Source of the DNA: Hyphomicrobium methylovorum
GTDB taxonomy: Bacteria > Pseudomonadota > Alphaproteobacteria > Rhizobiales > Hyphomicrobiaceae
Assembly: GCF_013626205.1 (NCBI RefSeq)
Contig: NZ_QHJE01000001.1
Coordinates: forward strand, 248,001-312,000
Direction: 5' to 3'
Length of the DNA stretch: 64,000 nucleotides
The first letter of the stretch is position 1, and each line of letters begins with the position of its first letter. The notes beneath the pieces are model-generated. The model was not told where the DNA came from, did not search any database, and was given only the letters and a program-made list of their open reading frames with translations. The position numbers and the translations under genes were made by a program. Shown piece by piece: positions 47,534 through 54,544 of the stretch.

Positions 47534-48215
47534 GGTTGGTGCTCCCTGACTTGCCAAGTTCGGTCGCGACAGCCGCAATATTGCGCGCAGCCGAGCCATC
47601 GGGATCGACGATGCTGGGTGCCAGCCCCCGCATCGACAGCTCTGGGAATGCGACCCGCTGCATCACGTCCGTTTCGAGGATGGGATAACCACCCTTCTCC
47701 AGCTCTTTCCTGACTTGCCGGGCGATCAACGTCCCCGGTGTTACCATGGTCATCACGAGACGTGCGTCGATGGGCGCCCTCGTCCGCTCCGGCGTGGCAT
47801 TGAGTTCGTTGATCAGGTCGAGCATCGCCAGAGCCTCGCGCGCGTCTTCAGCGGCAGGCTTCAACGGGATGACGACCGTGTCAGCCGAGATGCAGGCCAT
47901 GATCGTCGTCTGGTTGCGGAAACCGGCTGTATCGACCAGTACGATGGAGTGCCGGGCTGCAAGGTCACCAATGGTGGACTTGATTGTTTCGACTTCTGGG
48001 TCGGCGACGACGGTCACCTTGGCCATTAGGCCTTCTGCATCGTGAAGGCTCACGATACTCGCCTGCGGATCGGCATCTACGATGGCTGGGGTTTGGCCGA
48101 CAGAAAGCCAGTGGGCCGCGAGAGAACGAACGAGCGTGGACTTGCCAACGCCGCCCTTGCCGCTTGCGAGAACAATCACGCGCGGCAGGTGAAGTGCATG
48201 AGATGATGGTTTCAT
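47514..48215 (-). CDS. parA: ParA family partition ATPase
   Basis: A 233-residue small ParA. The deviant Walker A KGGVGKST lies at residues 20-27, Walker A' is IVLVDTAGF near 92, and the family block TVVIPLKPAAEDAREAL follows. There is no N-terminal HTH, so it is the small (type Ib-like) class that relies on a separate DNA-binding partner. The GTG of that partner overlaps its end. It would segregate the extrachromosomal form of the element. The gene starts beside the TCATGC repeat array. Confidence 0.9.
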   Translation of the reverse strand: MKPSSHALHLPRVIVLASGKGGVGKSTLVRSLAAHWLSVGQTPAIVDADPQASIVSLHDAEGLMAKVTVVADPEVETIKSTIGDLAARHSIVLVDTAGFRNQTTIMACISADTVVIPLKPAAEDAREALAMLDLINELNATPERTRAPIDARLVMTMVTPGTLIARQVRKELEKGGYPILETDVMQRVAFPELSMRGLAPSIVDPDGSAARNIAAVATELGKSGSTNRVVQAA

Positions 48216-48219
48216 AATC

Positions 48220-48412
48220 TCATGCTTTCACAACTTCATGCTTTGATGAAGTCATGCAACCGCCTTCGCAGTACCCTGTGCGTTTATTCTGCCACGACAG
48301 GCCAACGAACAATGGCTGCATTACTCGATAAGGTCGACAACCTTCTGATTTTCCGGCGACCTGCCTTGCATGATTTCATGCAGTATGAAGTCGTACAGTT
48401 ATGATGTCATGC
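48220..48412. repeat. Centromere-like TCATGC arrays between parA and repA
   Basis: Three TCATGC boxes start at 48220, 48236 and 48252, exactly 16 bp apart. A second group lies at 48376, 48391 (degenerate TCGTAC) and 48407, with a GCATGA/TCATGC inverted pair at 48368-48381. The periodic array directly upstream of parA fits a parS centromere or operator. The second group reaches the repA stop. No gene is seen in this gap. Confidence 0.6.
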
Positions 48413-49360
48413 GCTCGATGATGTGCTGAGCAGATCCAGCTCCATCTGACGTTCCAGGGCGTGCCGGTAGTAATAGCGCCGCGTCTTGTTGCGACCGATA
48501 CCGCGAACTTCTTCCCGCCAGTTCACAAGCCCGCCTGCGCGTACCATGTCGTCAAATGCGTGCCGACAGGCCACGCGAAAGAAGGACTTCTCTCGTGCCG
48601 GCATTTTGGCAACGTCCTTACCCGTCAAATGTCCGAGCATGGCTTCATCGACAAACGTGTGGCTGTTGAAGCCATCGATGTAGGGCCAGAATGACTTGGC
48701 GTAGTCCGACTTGAGCGAAAATTGCACATCGGCATTGAGACTGACCAGACGGGCTTTAAGCATAGCTTCGACAGTCCAGTCGCCGAAGGTCACTGTCACA
48801 CGGTCATCGAGACCGACTCCTTCCCAGGCGATGTCATGAAGGATGTTACCCATCCGGCCTTTGCCACGGGGCAGGTGCCCGGCATTGTATTGTTCGAGCA
48901 AGAGTTCAGGATCGCCTTCGTACGCGGTCACCACGACCTTTTTGATCTCACCGAGGACGCAAACCAAAGTCGCCACATTATTCACGTGCTCAGTCAGTCC
49001 CATAAGGCGCACGAGTTCGCGCCATGTGGCGTTCGCGATAAAGCCGCGACGGCGCCAGGTGCTTTCGGGATCAACAATGAATGTCTCTTTGCGTTGGAGC
49101 CGAAATACCGCGTAAAGCGCATCGCGGTGTTGTGAGCCAAGCTCTCGGCCGGAGACCTGGATGACGGAATGGCCCGGCACGATGTAAAGCCGTTTGAAGT
49201 CACTGTCGGTGTTGAGGCCATGGCGCTTCGGCGCGAAGGCAGCAGTTCGCGTCAAACGGGCAGGGACTTTCGCCGGCTTCTTCCGGCCTCGTCGATCCGA
49301 GATACGCTTGAGCCGCCGTGCTTCGGCTGGCGTCAGAACGGGCGAGTTGTTCGTGCTCAC
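48407..49360 (-). CDS. repA: RepA-like plasmid replication initiator (winged helix)
   Basis: A 317-residue basic protein. The N-terminal 40 residues are Lys/Arg-rich. The centre (YIVPGHSVIQVSGRELGSQH then RDALYAVFRLQRK) resembles the first winged-helix domain of iteron-binding initiators, and the C-terminal part (DYAKSFWPYIDGFNSHTF, RRYYYRHALERQMELDLL) resembles the second. Four 21-bp iterons and a DnaA box lie just upstream, the classic arrangement for such an initiator. The similarity is by pattern, not alignment; the family name is uncertain. Confidence 0.72.
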   Translation of the reverse strand: MSTNNSPVLTPAEARRLKRISDRRGRKKPAKVPARLTRTAAFAPKRHGLNTDSDFKRLYIVPGHSVIQVSGRELGSQHRDALYAVFRLQRKETFIVDPESTWRRRGFIANATWRELVRLMGLTEHVNNVATLVCVLGEIKKVVVTAYEGDPELLLEQYNAGHLPRGKGRMGNILHDIAWEGVGLDDRVTVTFGDWTVEAMLKARLVSLNADVQFSLKSDYAKSFWPYIDGFNSHTFVDEAMLGHLTGKDVAKMPAREKSFFRVACRHAFDDMVRAGGLVNWREEVRGIGRNKTRRYYYRHALERQMELDLLSTSSSA

Positions 49361-49495
49361 TATGATCGAATTGAATCACAGCAAAGGGAACGACGCCATC
49401 ACAATCCGGAACAGCGCCAGCATTTTTCGATGATTTCGCCAGCATGCGGCGACGTAATTTCAATGTGTTAGAGGGAGGCAATGATCGCCCGTAGA

Positions 49496-49643
49496 GGTCC
49501 TCGCAGATTTGCAGCGCCACGACCGCAGCGGCCATGCTTACTTTCTGAGCAATCGGCGGAATGATCCTCGCAAAAACCGTAACGGTCCCCGCAGAAACGG
49601 GAAGGGTCCTCGCAGATTACGGAATGGTCCTCGCAGAAATATT
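49496..49643. repeat. Iterons of a RepA-type origin
   Basis: Units with core GGTCCTCGCAGA start at 49563 (GATCC variant), 49584, 49605 and 49626, exactly 21 bp apart; an isolated copy starts at 49496. This is two helical turns and the hallmark of an iteron origin. Open frames inside are the repetitive product of the array. Confidence 0.85.
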
Positions 49644-49688
49644 AGACAACCCTCTGATTTAATTCATGTCGGTTGGTACATAGACTTA

Positions 49689-49718
49689 TTAGAGACTAAT
49701 TAGAGACGACTTAGAGAC
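49689..49718. repeat. Three 11-bp origin repeats
   Basis: TTAGAGAC occurs at 49689, 49700 and 49711, exactly 11 bp apart. The tract is AT-richer than its surroundings and lies between the iterons and the DnaA box, which suits a strand-opening region. Confidence 0.7.
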
Positions 49719-49737
49719 CTGACCTTCTTCCGCAGCA

Positions 49738-49746
49738 TGTGGATAA
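49738..49746 (-). promoter_or_regulatory. DnaA box
   Basis: TTATCCACA on the minus strand is a perfect consensus DnaA box, 20 bp beyond the last 11-bp repeat. Together with iterons and repeats it defines a likely oriV. Confidence 0.8.
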
Positions 49747-50441
49747 CTGCTCGACGAAACTGCTGGCAGCGTTCTTAGCCGGGACCCTTAAAATTGCGTT
49801 CGCGGTTGAAGAAACCGCTCACAATTCTCAATCCGTTCGCCGCTAACGCTCTGAACGGCCAACCGTGGCTACGTTCCCGCTTTGTAGAACGCGTTTAAAA
49901 CCAGTTTTGCTAATGAAAAGGGTGATGAGGCGAAACCGCACTGTATACATAACGACAACGCCATCCTGACAGCCTCAGACGTCCAATCGCTTGCCCCTGT
50001 GGCGTTACACACGCCAGTATCAGACGTGCTCGCGTAAGAACGCGAGCGGATTTATCCGCTTCGCGGTATCGGTGCTGATTTCCGCTAATCATTGCCAAAC
50101 TCACGTTTAATCGTTGCCACATCGGCGTCTCCCCTCGCACCGCTCGGGGCCGCGCCCTCGTGAACGGCGCCGCGCAAGCAGCGCGTCGGCCGCCATCCGG
50201 CTTCGGTCGCTGACGCGGGCAAGCACGCCGCTCGCACCGGACACACATCCCAAACCAAAGTGTGCTTGCTTCGTCTTTGAATCGTATCCGATCCACCCCA
50301 GCGTCAAGAGCGGCAAGGGGGCCGCTCTCCTCCACTCCGTTCCGGCCCTGCGGGTGACGCCGAGGCCCACGGATCGGAACTCAAATCCTCATGAAGCAAG
50401 CGCGATAGGCGCGCTTTGCCAAACATGAGGAGAGCGCCACC
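49747..50441. other. Non-coding region upstream of ardC
   Basis: About 700 bp with no supported gene. It is GC-rich after 50100 and holds a hairpin with arms GCAAGCGCG and CGCGCTTTGC (near 50395-50419) just before the ardC ribosome site (GAGGAGA). A leftward open frame at 49910-50335 lacks coding character. A transfer origin or structured leader RNA is possible, without direct evidence. Confidence 0.5.
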
Positions 50442-51344
50442 ATGCGCGATACCCAACGGCGAGACCTCCACGCCGACATTACCAACACGATCATCGCGGC
50501 CATCGAAGCCAATCCTGGCGAGCCGCAGATGCCGTGGTACCGGCCAAACGCTCCGTTCGTCCTGCCGGTCAATGCCCTGACGAAGAACCCGTACAATGGG
50601 ATCAACATCGTATCGCTCTGGGCTTCATCCGACGCGTTCGGATATCAGACCCCGCTGTGGGGCACCTACCGCCAATGGGCCGAACTTAATGCCCAAGTGC
50701 GCAAAGGCGAAAAAGCGTCGCTCGTCGTGTTCTACAAGAACTACGAGACCGAGCCTGACGCGCAAAACCCCGACGACGACGGCAAACGTCGGGTGGCGAA
50801 GGCCTCGTGGGTCTTCAACGTCGCGCAAGTCGACGGATACCAGCTGGAGGAACCGCCGCCTCCGTCGAACCCGGTCGAGCGCATGGCGCGTGCCGATGCG
50901 TTTGTCACCGCGACCAACGTGGACATCCGCTACGGCGGCTCACGGGCCTATTACCGGCCAAGCGGTGACTTCGTGCAGATGCCGGACGAGCACCTGTTCA
51001 CCGGCACCGCGACCAGTTCGCGGTCGGAAGCCTACTACGCCGTGCTCTGCCATGAGCTGACCCATGCCAGTGGTGCTAAACACCGTCTCGATCGCGACCT
51101 GTCCGGCCGTTTCGGCAACGAGGCCTACGCCATGGAGGAACTGGTCGCTGAACTCGGCGCCGCGTTCCTGTGCGCCGAACTCGGCATCACGCCGGAACCT
51201 CGGCTTGATCATGCCCAGTACATCCACAACTGGCTGGCGGTGCTGAAATCCGACAACCGCGCGATCTTCACCGCCGCCGCCAAGGCGTCGGAAGCGGTTG
51301 GCTACCTCAAACGCATCACGGCGGCGGAGGGGAGCCATGAGTAA
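50442..51344 (+). CDS. ardC: ArdC-type antirestriction protein with zincin metallopeptidase domain
   Basis: A 300-residue protein. The N-terminal ssDNA-binding domain (about 1-130) carries DITNTIIAAIEANPG, PWYRP, NPYNGINIVSLW and WAELNAQVRKGEKA. The C-terminal metallopeptidase has the zinc motif CHELTHASG near residue 202 and the third-ligand EELVAELGAAFLCAELGI. ArdC proteins protect incoming single-stranded DNA from host restriction during conjugation. Its stop overlaps the next gene's start; the three genes 50442-51974 form a coupled unit. This is the best hint of transfer as single strand. Confidence 0.92.
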   Translation: MRDTQRRDLHADITNTIIAAIEANPGEPQMPWYRPNAPFVLPVNALTKNPYNGINIVSLWASSDAFGYQTPLWGTYRQWAELNAQVRKGEKASLVVFYKNYETEPDAQNPDDDGKRRVAKASWVFNVAQVDGYQLEEPPPPSNPVERMARADAFVTATNVDIRYGGSRAYYRPSGDFVQMPDEHLFTGTATSSRSEAYYAVLCHELTHASGAKHRLDRDLSGRFGNEAYAMEELVAELGAAFLCAELGITPEPRLDHAQYIHNWLAVLKSDNRAIFTAAAKASEAVGYLKRITAAEGSHE

Positions 51345-51651
51345 GCCGTGTCCCAACATCGTCGACATCGACCGTATCACCTGGTGCCCGGTCGGGCCGT
51401 TCGATAACCCCCGCATCCACCTGATGGCGCCGTTGTTCTTTGGCGACTGCCCGATGGTGCTTCACGCCGTCGAGGTGTTCGTAGACGACGATGACAACCG
51501 CATGGTTGCCACCTCGCTGATGAAACAGAATCTCGTGTACGCCGCCGAGCTGGTCATTGGCGCGCAAACGCCACTGAAGACGGTCGTCATTGACGGCCGC
51601 GACTACCTCCTGATCACCGTGCCCGGCATCGATGGCGGGAGGTTTTCATGA
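51337..51651 (+). CDS. Hypothetical protein, coupled to ardC
   Basis: A 104-residue protein from an ATG inside the ardC 3' end (GCCATGAGTAAG), an 8-bp overlap. It has a central pattern LMAPLFFGDCPMVLHAVEVF and DDDDNRMVATSLMKQ. No family was recognised. The following gene overlaps its stop by four bases, so translation is coupled on both sides. Confidence 0.75.
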   Translation: MSKPCPNIVDIDRITWCPVGPFDNPRIHLMAPLFFGDCPMVLHAVEVFVDDDDNRMVATSLMKQNLVYAAELVIGAQTPLKTVVIDGRDYLLITVPGIDGGRFS

Positions 51652-51974
51652 GCAAGACTTCCGCGAAGACTAAAGCCCAGCCGCGCAATTCGGTCGAAAA
51701 GTTCACGTGGCGGGGCATCGAGATGTCGGCCACGCATTCGCCGAACTACATCTCGGCTGGTTGGAGCCACATTGAGCTTCGCGTTGTTAAGCCGAAGGGT
51801 AGACCAGTGCCGATCACCGATACCGGTTACCTGTCCCACTTCCTCGATGAAGCCGATCTCAAAGCCGCTGGCGGGCCAGTCGCGTTCTTCCGGGCATGGC
51901 TCGACCGCGAGGCGGACTCGAAGGCCTACCGCAAAGCACTTGCTCGCTGGCAGCAACTGGATCTGTTCGCATAA
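51648..51974 (+). CDS. Hypothetical protein, third gene of the ardC unit
   Basis: A 108-residue basic protein (NSVEKFTWRGIEMSATHSPN, then YISAGWSHIELRVV). It has a KGRPVPITDTGYLSHFLDEA block and a charged C-terminal helix. The family is not recognised, though similar short proteins accompany ArdC on plasmids. It starts at ATG overlapping the previous stop (ATGA). Confidence 0.75.
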   Translation: MSKTSAKTKAQPRNSVEKFTWRGIEMSATHSPNYISAGWSHIELRVVKPKGRPVPITDTGYLSHFLDEADLKAAGGPVAFFRAWLDREADSKAYRKALARWQQLDLFA

Positions 51975-52189
51975 TCATACGCCGATGCCGGCGCGGATCA
52001 CGTCGTCCGCGTCGGCACACCTTGCACATTGGTCTGTGAGGTTGCGCGTCGCGGTCTGGATGTGTTTTGCTGGTTTAGATGATGCCGAGTACGTCACGAC
52101 GCGAAAACGTGTCTAGAACGCGTTAGACGAAGTCTGGCTCACCAAGGGCCATGGCGCTTTCGCCAAGGCCATCTCCACCGCCAAGTGCT

Positions 52190-52284
52190 CAGCCTGCACC
52201 AATGCGTTTCCCTATCCAGCCCAAGCCTTTGGCGCGCTTCGCGCGGGCTGGATAGGGGCCCGCCGCATTGGTGCTGGTCGGCTG
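52190..52284. other. Long two-stem inverted repeat (candidate ssDNA origin, oriT or structured RNA)
   Basis: An outer 11-bp stem GCACCAATGCG/CGCATTGGTGC (52196-52206 with 52264-52274) and a perfect inner 13-bp stem CCCTATCCAGCCC/GGGCTGGATAGGG (52210-52222 with 52245-52257) sit in line, joined by a small bulge, with CAGCC/GGCTG outside. The apical loop has GCGCGCTTCGCGCG. The gap 51975-52376 has no gene otherwise. This structure is too large for a terminator and suits a rolling-circle or transfer origin. Confidence 0.6.
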
Positions 52285-52335
52285 TGGGCGGCTCCAACGG
52301 CCATGGCGAAACAAGTTGGAAGCACTGGCAAAAAT

Positions 52336-52361
52336 AGAAAAAGACCCGGCCGAAGCCGGGT
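52336..52361 (-). terminator. Intrinsic terminator for the leftward 52377 gene
   Basis: On the minus strand ACCCGGC-TTCG-GCCGGGT is followed by CTTTTTC. It sits 16 bp past the stop of the small leftward gene. Confidence 0.8.
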
Positions 52362-52376
52362 TTCGCTATATGCGCA

Positions 52377-52595
52377 TCATATCATTCTGTTAATTGCGTC
52401 GGTTGTCAGGATCGTAAGTGCGCGTCGACACTCAAGTCGTTGATTGGCGTCTTCAATCTGAAACACGAGATCTGTTGCGTCCTGTCCGTCAGGACCTTCT
52501 GTAAAGCGGCTGGCGCCTTGTCGAATAAGCCGCTTCATTTCCTCGGCATCGCGGGCCAAAACGGCATCACGCAACAATTGATCGAGATGCTTCAT
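52377..52595 (-). CDS. Hypothetical small protein, 72 aa
   Basis: A 72-residue helical, acidic protein starting at ATG 52595 after AGGAGCAAGCAAC. It has KHLDQLLRDAVLARDAEEMKR and RQGASRFTEGPDGQDAT, a pattern like a short ankyrin-type repeat (LLRDAVLARDAEEMKRLIRQ). A terminator follows. It lies downstream of another leftward gene and shares a 20-bp upstream motif with it. Confidence 0.7.
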   Translation of the reverse strand: MKHLDQLLRDAVLARDAEEMKRLIRQGASRFTEGPDGQDATDLVFQIEDANQRLECRRALTILTTDAINRMI

Positions 52596-52670
52596 GTTGC
52601 TTGCTCCTGTCGCCCCGCATCTCGCCGGGGGCGGATGCGGAAGCCGGAGCGGCTTCATCACGAGCAGACT

Positions 52671-52690
52671 CTCAAAAGTTGACTTATCGG
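52671..52690 (-). promoter_or_regulatory. Shared upstream motif, copy 1
   Basis: On the minus strand the 20-mer CCGATAAGTCAACTTTTGAG lies upstream of the 52377-52595 gene. It matches 17 of 20 bases with the copy at 53650-53669. A common operator or promoter is possible. Confidence 0.4.
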
Positions 52691-53628
52691 TCAATCGTTT
52701 TCATGAACTTTACTGTTCGCGCCATAATATCATCTGCCTGATCAAGAAGGGATTGCGCGTTTGGAGACATGAAAAGTCGTGGCGTACCTTTTCGCGATTG
52801 GAGCATCAATTCTGTGTACACTCGAAAACACCGGTCGTAGCAGCGCATCGCTTCTGACATATCATTTCTGCGCACCGCAGAAGTTAGAGAAAAATTCAAG
52901 CTTTCCAGGAGCACAACGCTACCAACAAAAAAGCCGTCATCGTCACACAAGCCTTTTTCCAGGGCTTCGTCACGCAATTCCAACAGCCAGCGAAAATAAG
53001 TCTTGTTACTGCCGGGCACAGTAGCATCGAGGCTGTCCGCCGTGTCGGCCTGACTTTTGACGTGGCGCACTGTGATTGCACGGACCACGTTTGGTAGCGG
53101 CTTCAAACCGGCAAACGGGCCGCTCAACAACCCGTACACCTTTTCGGGCTCAAAGGTAAAAGGCGCTGCATTCTCGACTTGCCTTCCGAACTTCTCAGCT
53201 CCAATACACTCCATGTGCCCTTGATAAATAAGAGTCAGGTTATGATCAAATTTAAGCTGTGCGCGAATTTGATCCAACGCCAATCGAAATAGCTGCGCGT
53301 CCTTCACCTGAGCTGCAAGCCATGCCGTCACCAGCGCCGTCTCACTCCGAATGTCGAAGCGGTCAGTTGCCGGAAGGTTCCAGAACTGGCCGTGTCCATC
53401 TTCAAAAACGAGCCCGAATAGATTTCGGGCTAATGGCACCGCTGTGTCATCATGCTTTTCGCGAAACCGCTGGACCGCAATTTCCTGAAGAAGCTGCCGT
53501 ATTTTTTGCGGCTGGCGCAGAGCTTCATAGCCCCCGTAGCGCTCGGCGGCTTTTTTGACCGGTTTTTCCGCGCGCTTCGGTTCCTCACCGGTAATCAATC
53601 CTCCGCGCTTTGTTCCGCGCTCGCCCAT
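52684..53628 (-). CDS. Hypothetical protein of about 314 aa
   Basis: A mostly helical protein starting at the ATG that follows GGGGGGGTGAGG; a GTG six bases upstream is the alternative. It has a basic N-terminus (KRAEKPVKKAAERYGG), the central pattern VPLARNLFGLVFEDGHGQF, EKVYGLLSGPFAGLKPLP and helices to the end (LLDQADDIMARTVKF). No catalytic motif was recognised. It reads leftward against the neighbouring replication genes, as cargo or regulatory genes often do. The stop is 88 bp from the start of the next leftward gene. Confidence 0.7.
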   Translation of the reverse strand: MGERGTKRGGLITGEEPKRAEKPVKKAAERYGGYEALRQPQKIRQLLQEIAVQRFREKHDDTAVPLARNLFGLVFEDGHGQFWNLPATDRFDIRSETALVTAWLAAQVKDAQLFRLALDQIRAQLKFDHNLTLIYQGHMECIGAEKFGRQVENAAPFTFEPEKVYGLLSGPFAGLKPLPNVVRAITVRHVKSQADTADSLDATVPGSNKTYFRWLLELRDEALEKGLCDDDGFFVGSVVLLESLNFSLTSAVRRNDMSEAMRCYDRCFRVYTELMLQSRKGTPRLFMSPNAQSLLDQADDIMARTVKFMKTIDR

Positions 53629-53649
53629 CCTCACCCCCCCTTGCGGAAA

Positions 53650-53669
53650 CTCAAAAATTGACTTTCCGG
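53650..53669 (-). promoter_or_regulatory. Shared upstream motif, copy 2
   Basis: On the minus strand the 20-mer CCGGAAAGTCAATTTTTGAG lies just 21 bp before the 52684-53628 start. It differs at three positions from the copy at 52671-52690. Confidence 0.4.
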
Positions 53670-54079
53670 CTAAGCCCCACGGCGAAGCGACCGTCGTCTA
53701 TCCCTGTGAGCAATCGCTGCAACCGCCGATCGGCCATGCCGGCCGGAGTAGCGCGAGGTGCTCTTTGAAAACCGAATAGATCGGCCACCTGGCCTGTCCG
53801 CACCTAACCACTATCACGCGGGCAGACGTTTGAAAGCGTACGCCTTACGCCATCGGACCGCCGATGACGTGAGCTGGTGCTGGGTGGAAAGCGACACCTA
53901 CCGATCGTCGCGCGAAAGTGCCGCCTCGGTAGGATTCACTAGAGAACGCCGAGAAGCAATCCCCGGCGTGACGGCCCTGACCGCAGTCCTCTGCTGTCTG
54001 GTCCACCGTTAGGGCGCTGCGTGTCGGCGTCTAACGCACGGTTCAAAACTCCCATCACATCATCATATGGAGAAGAGCA
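53670..54079. other. Non-coding region before the rolling-circle Rep unit
   Basis: About 400 bp in which I see no credible gene; an open frame at 53758-54012 has poor coding character and no ribosome site. Just before 54080 is GGAGAAGAGC, the ribosome site of the next gene. The segment could hold a promoter for the rightward unit. Confidence 0.4.
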
Positions 54080-54466
54080 ATGTACACAGTGAACCTGAAC
54101 GACCTCGCCCGGGCCCATTACAACGCGGAACTCCAAGAAGGAGTGACAAGCGGTGTTGGCAGTTTTGTCGCTCAGTTCTATGCGGACAGCGGGCTCGTCT
54201 GCATCGCGGAAGCTCGCCATGGAGATAGCGTCAGCCGCCTGTTCACTACCATGCGGCCTATGTGCGGCAGCCTCGAACGTATGGCCGTCTCTGAAGTCTA
54301 CGGCCCTCGCATCGAATGCGACTACCCTGTTGGCGATACGTTTTACGGATATCCGATCATCTACTCGCCACAGCGTAAGCAGCTTCTCGTGGTGTCGGAT
54401 GACGAGGCCAACTTTCTGGAAGTCGCACCACCCCTCGATGTCTATCCGATCCGCAACCGGCGCTAA
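54080..54466 (+). CDS. Hypothetical protein, 128 aa
   Basis: A protein with a good ribosome site (GGAGAAGAGCA then ATG). Its start (MYTVNLNDLARAHYNAELQE) and the GDTFYGYPIIYSPQRKQLLV block show a globular fold with no motif I recognise. It is the first rightward gene of the unit that leads to the Rep gene, and a strong terminator follows it, so it may be a separately expressed regulator or cargo protein. Confidence 0.65.
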   Translation: MYTVNLNDLARAHYNAELQEGVTSGVGSFVAQFYADSGLVCIAEARHGDSVSRLFTTMRPMCGSLERMAVSEVYGPRIECDYPVGDTFYGYPIIYSPQRKQLLVVSDDEANFLEVAPPLDVYPIRNRR

Positions 54467-54492
54467 GGCAAGTGCCGCGACTTAAACCAAAC

Positions 54493-54521
54493 AGAGACCG
54501 CCAAGTGCGGTCTCTTTTTTT
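54493..54521 (+). terminator. Intrinsic terminator
   Basis: AGAGACCGC and GCGGTCTCT make a perfect 9-bp stem with a 5-base loop, followed by TTTTTTT. It separates 54080-54466 from the Rep gene. Confidence 0.92.
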
Positions 54522-54544
54522 GCGCATCGTCGACGGAGGTGATG

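Noticed and set aside
49509-49703. Open frame with repeated NGPRR-type residues
   Set aside because: It is the iteron array read as protein; the exact 21-bp period explains the repeat.
49496-49718. CRISPR array
   Set aside because: Spacing of 21 and 11 bp with degenerate units and almost no spacers does not fit CRISPR; it fits origin iterons.
49910-50335. Leftward 141-residue open frame upstream of ardC
   Set aside because: Arg/Pro/Ala-rich composition and no ribosome site or domain; probably chance.
52190-52284. Integron attC site
   Set aside because: No integron integrase and no cassette arrangement nearby; the core R-boxes of attC are not seen.
53758-54012. Plus-strand 84-residue open frame before the 54080 gene
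   Set aside because: No ribosome site and no recognisable fold.
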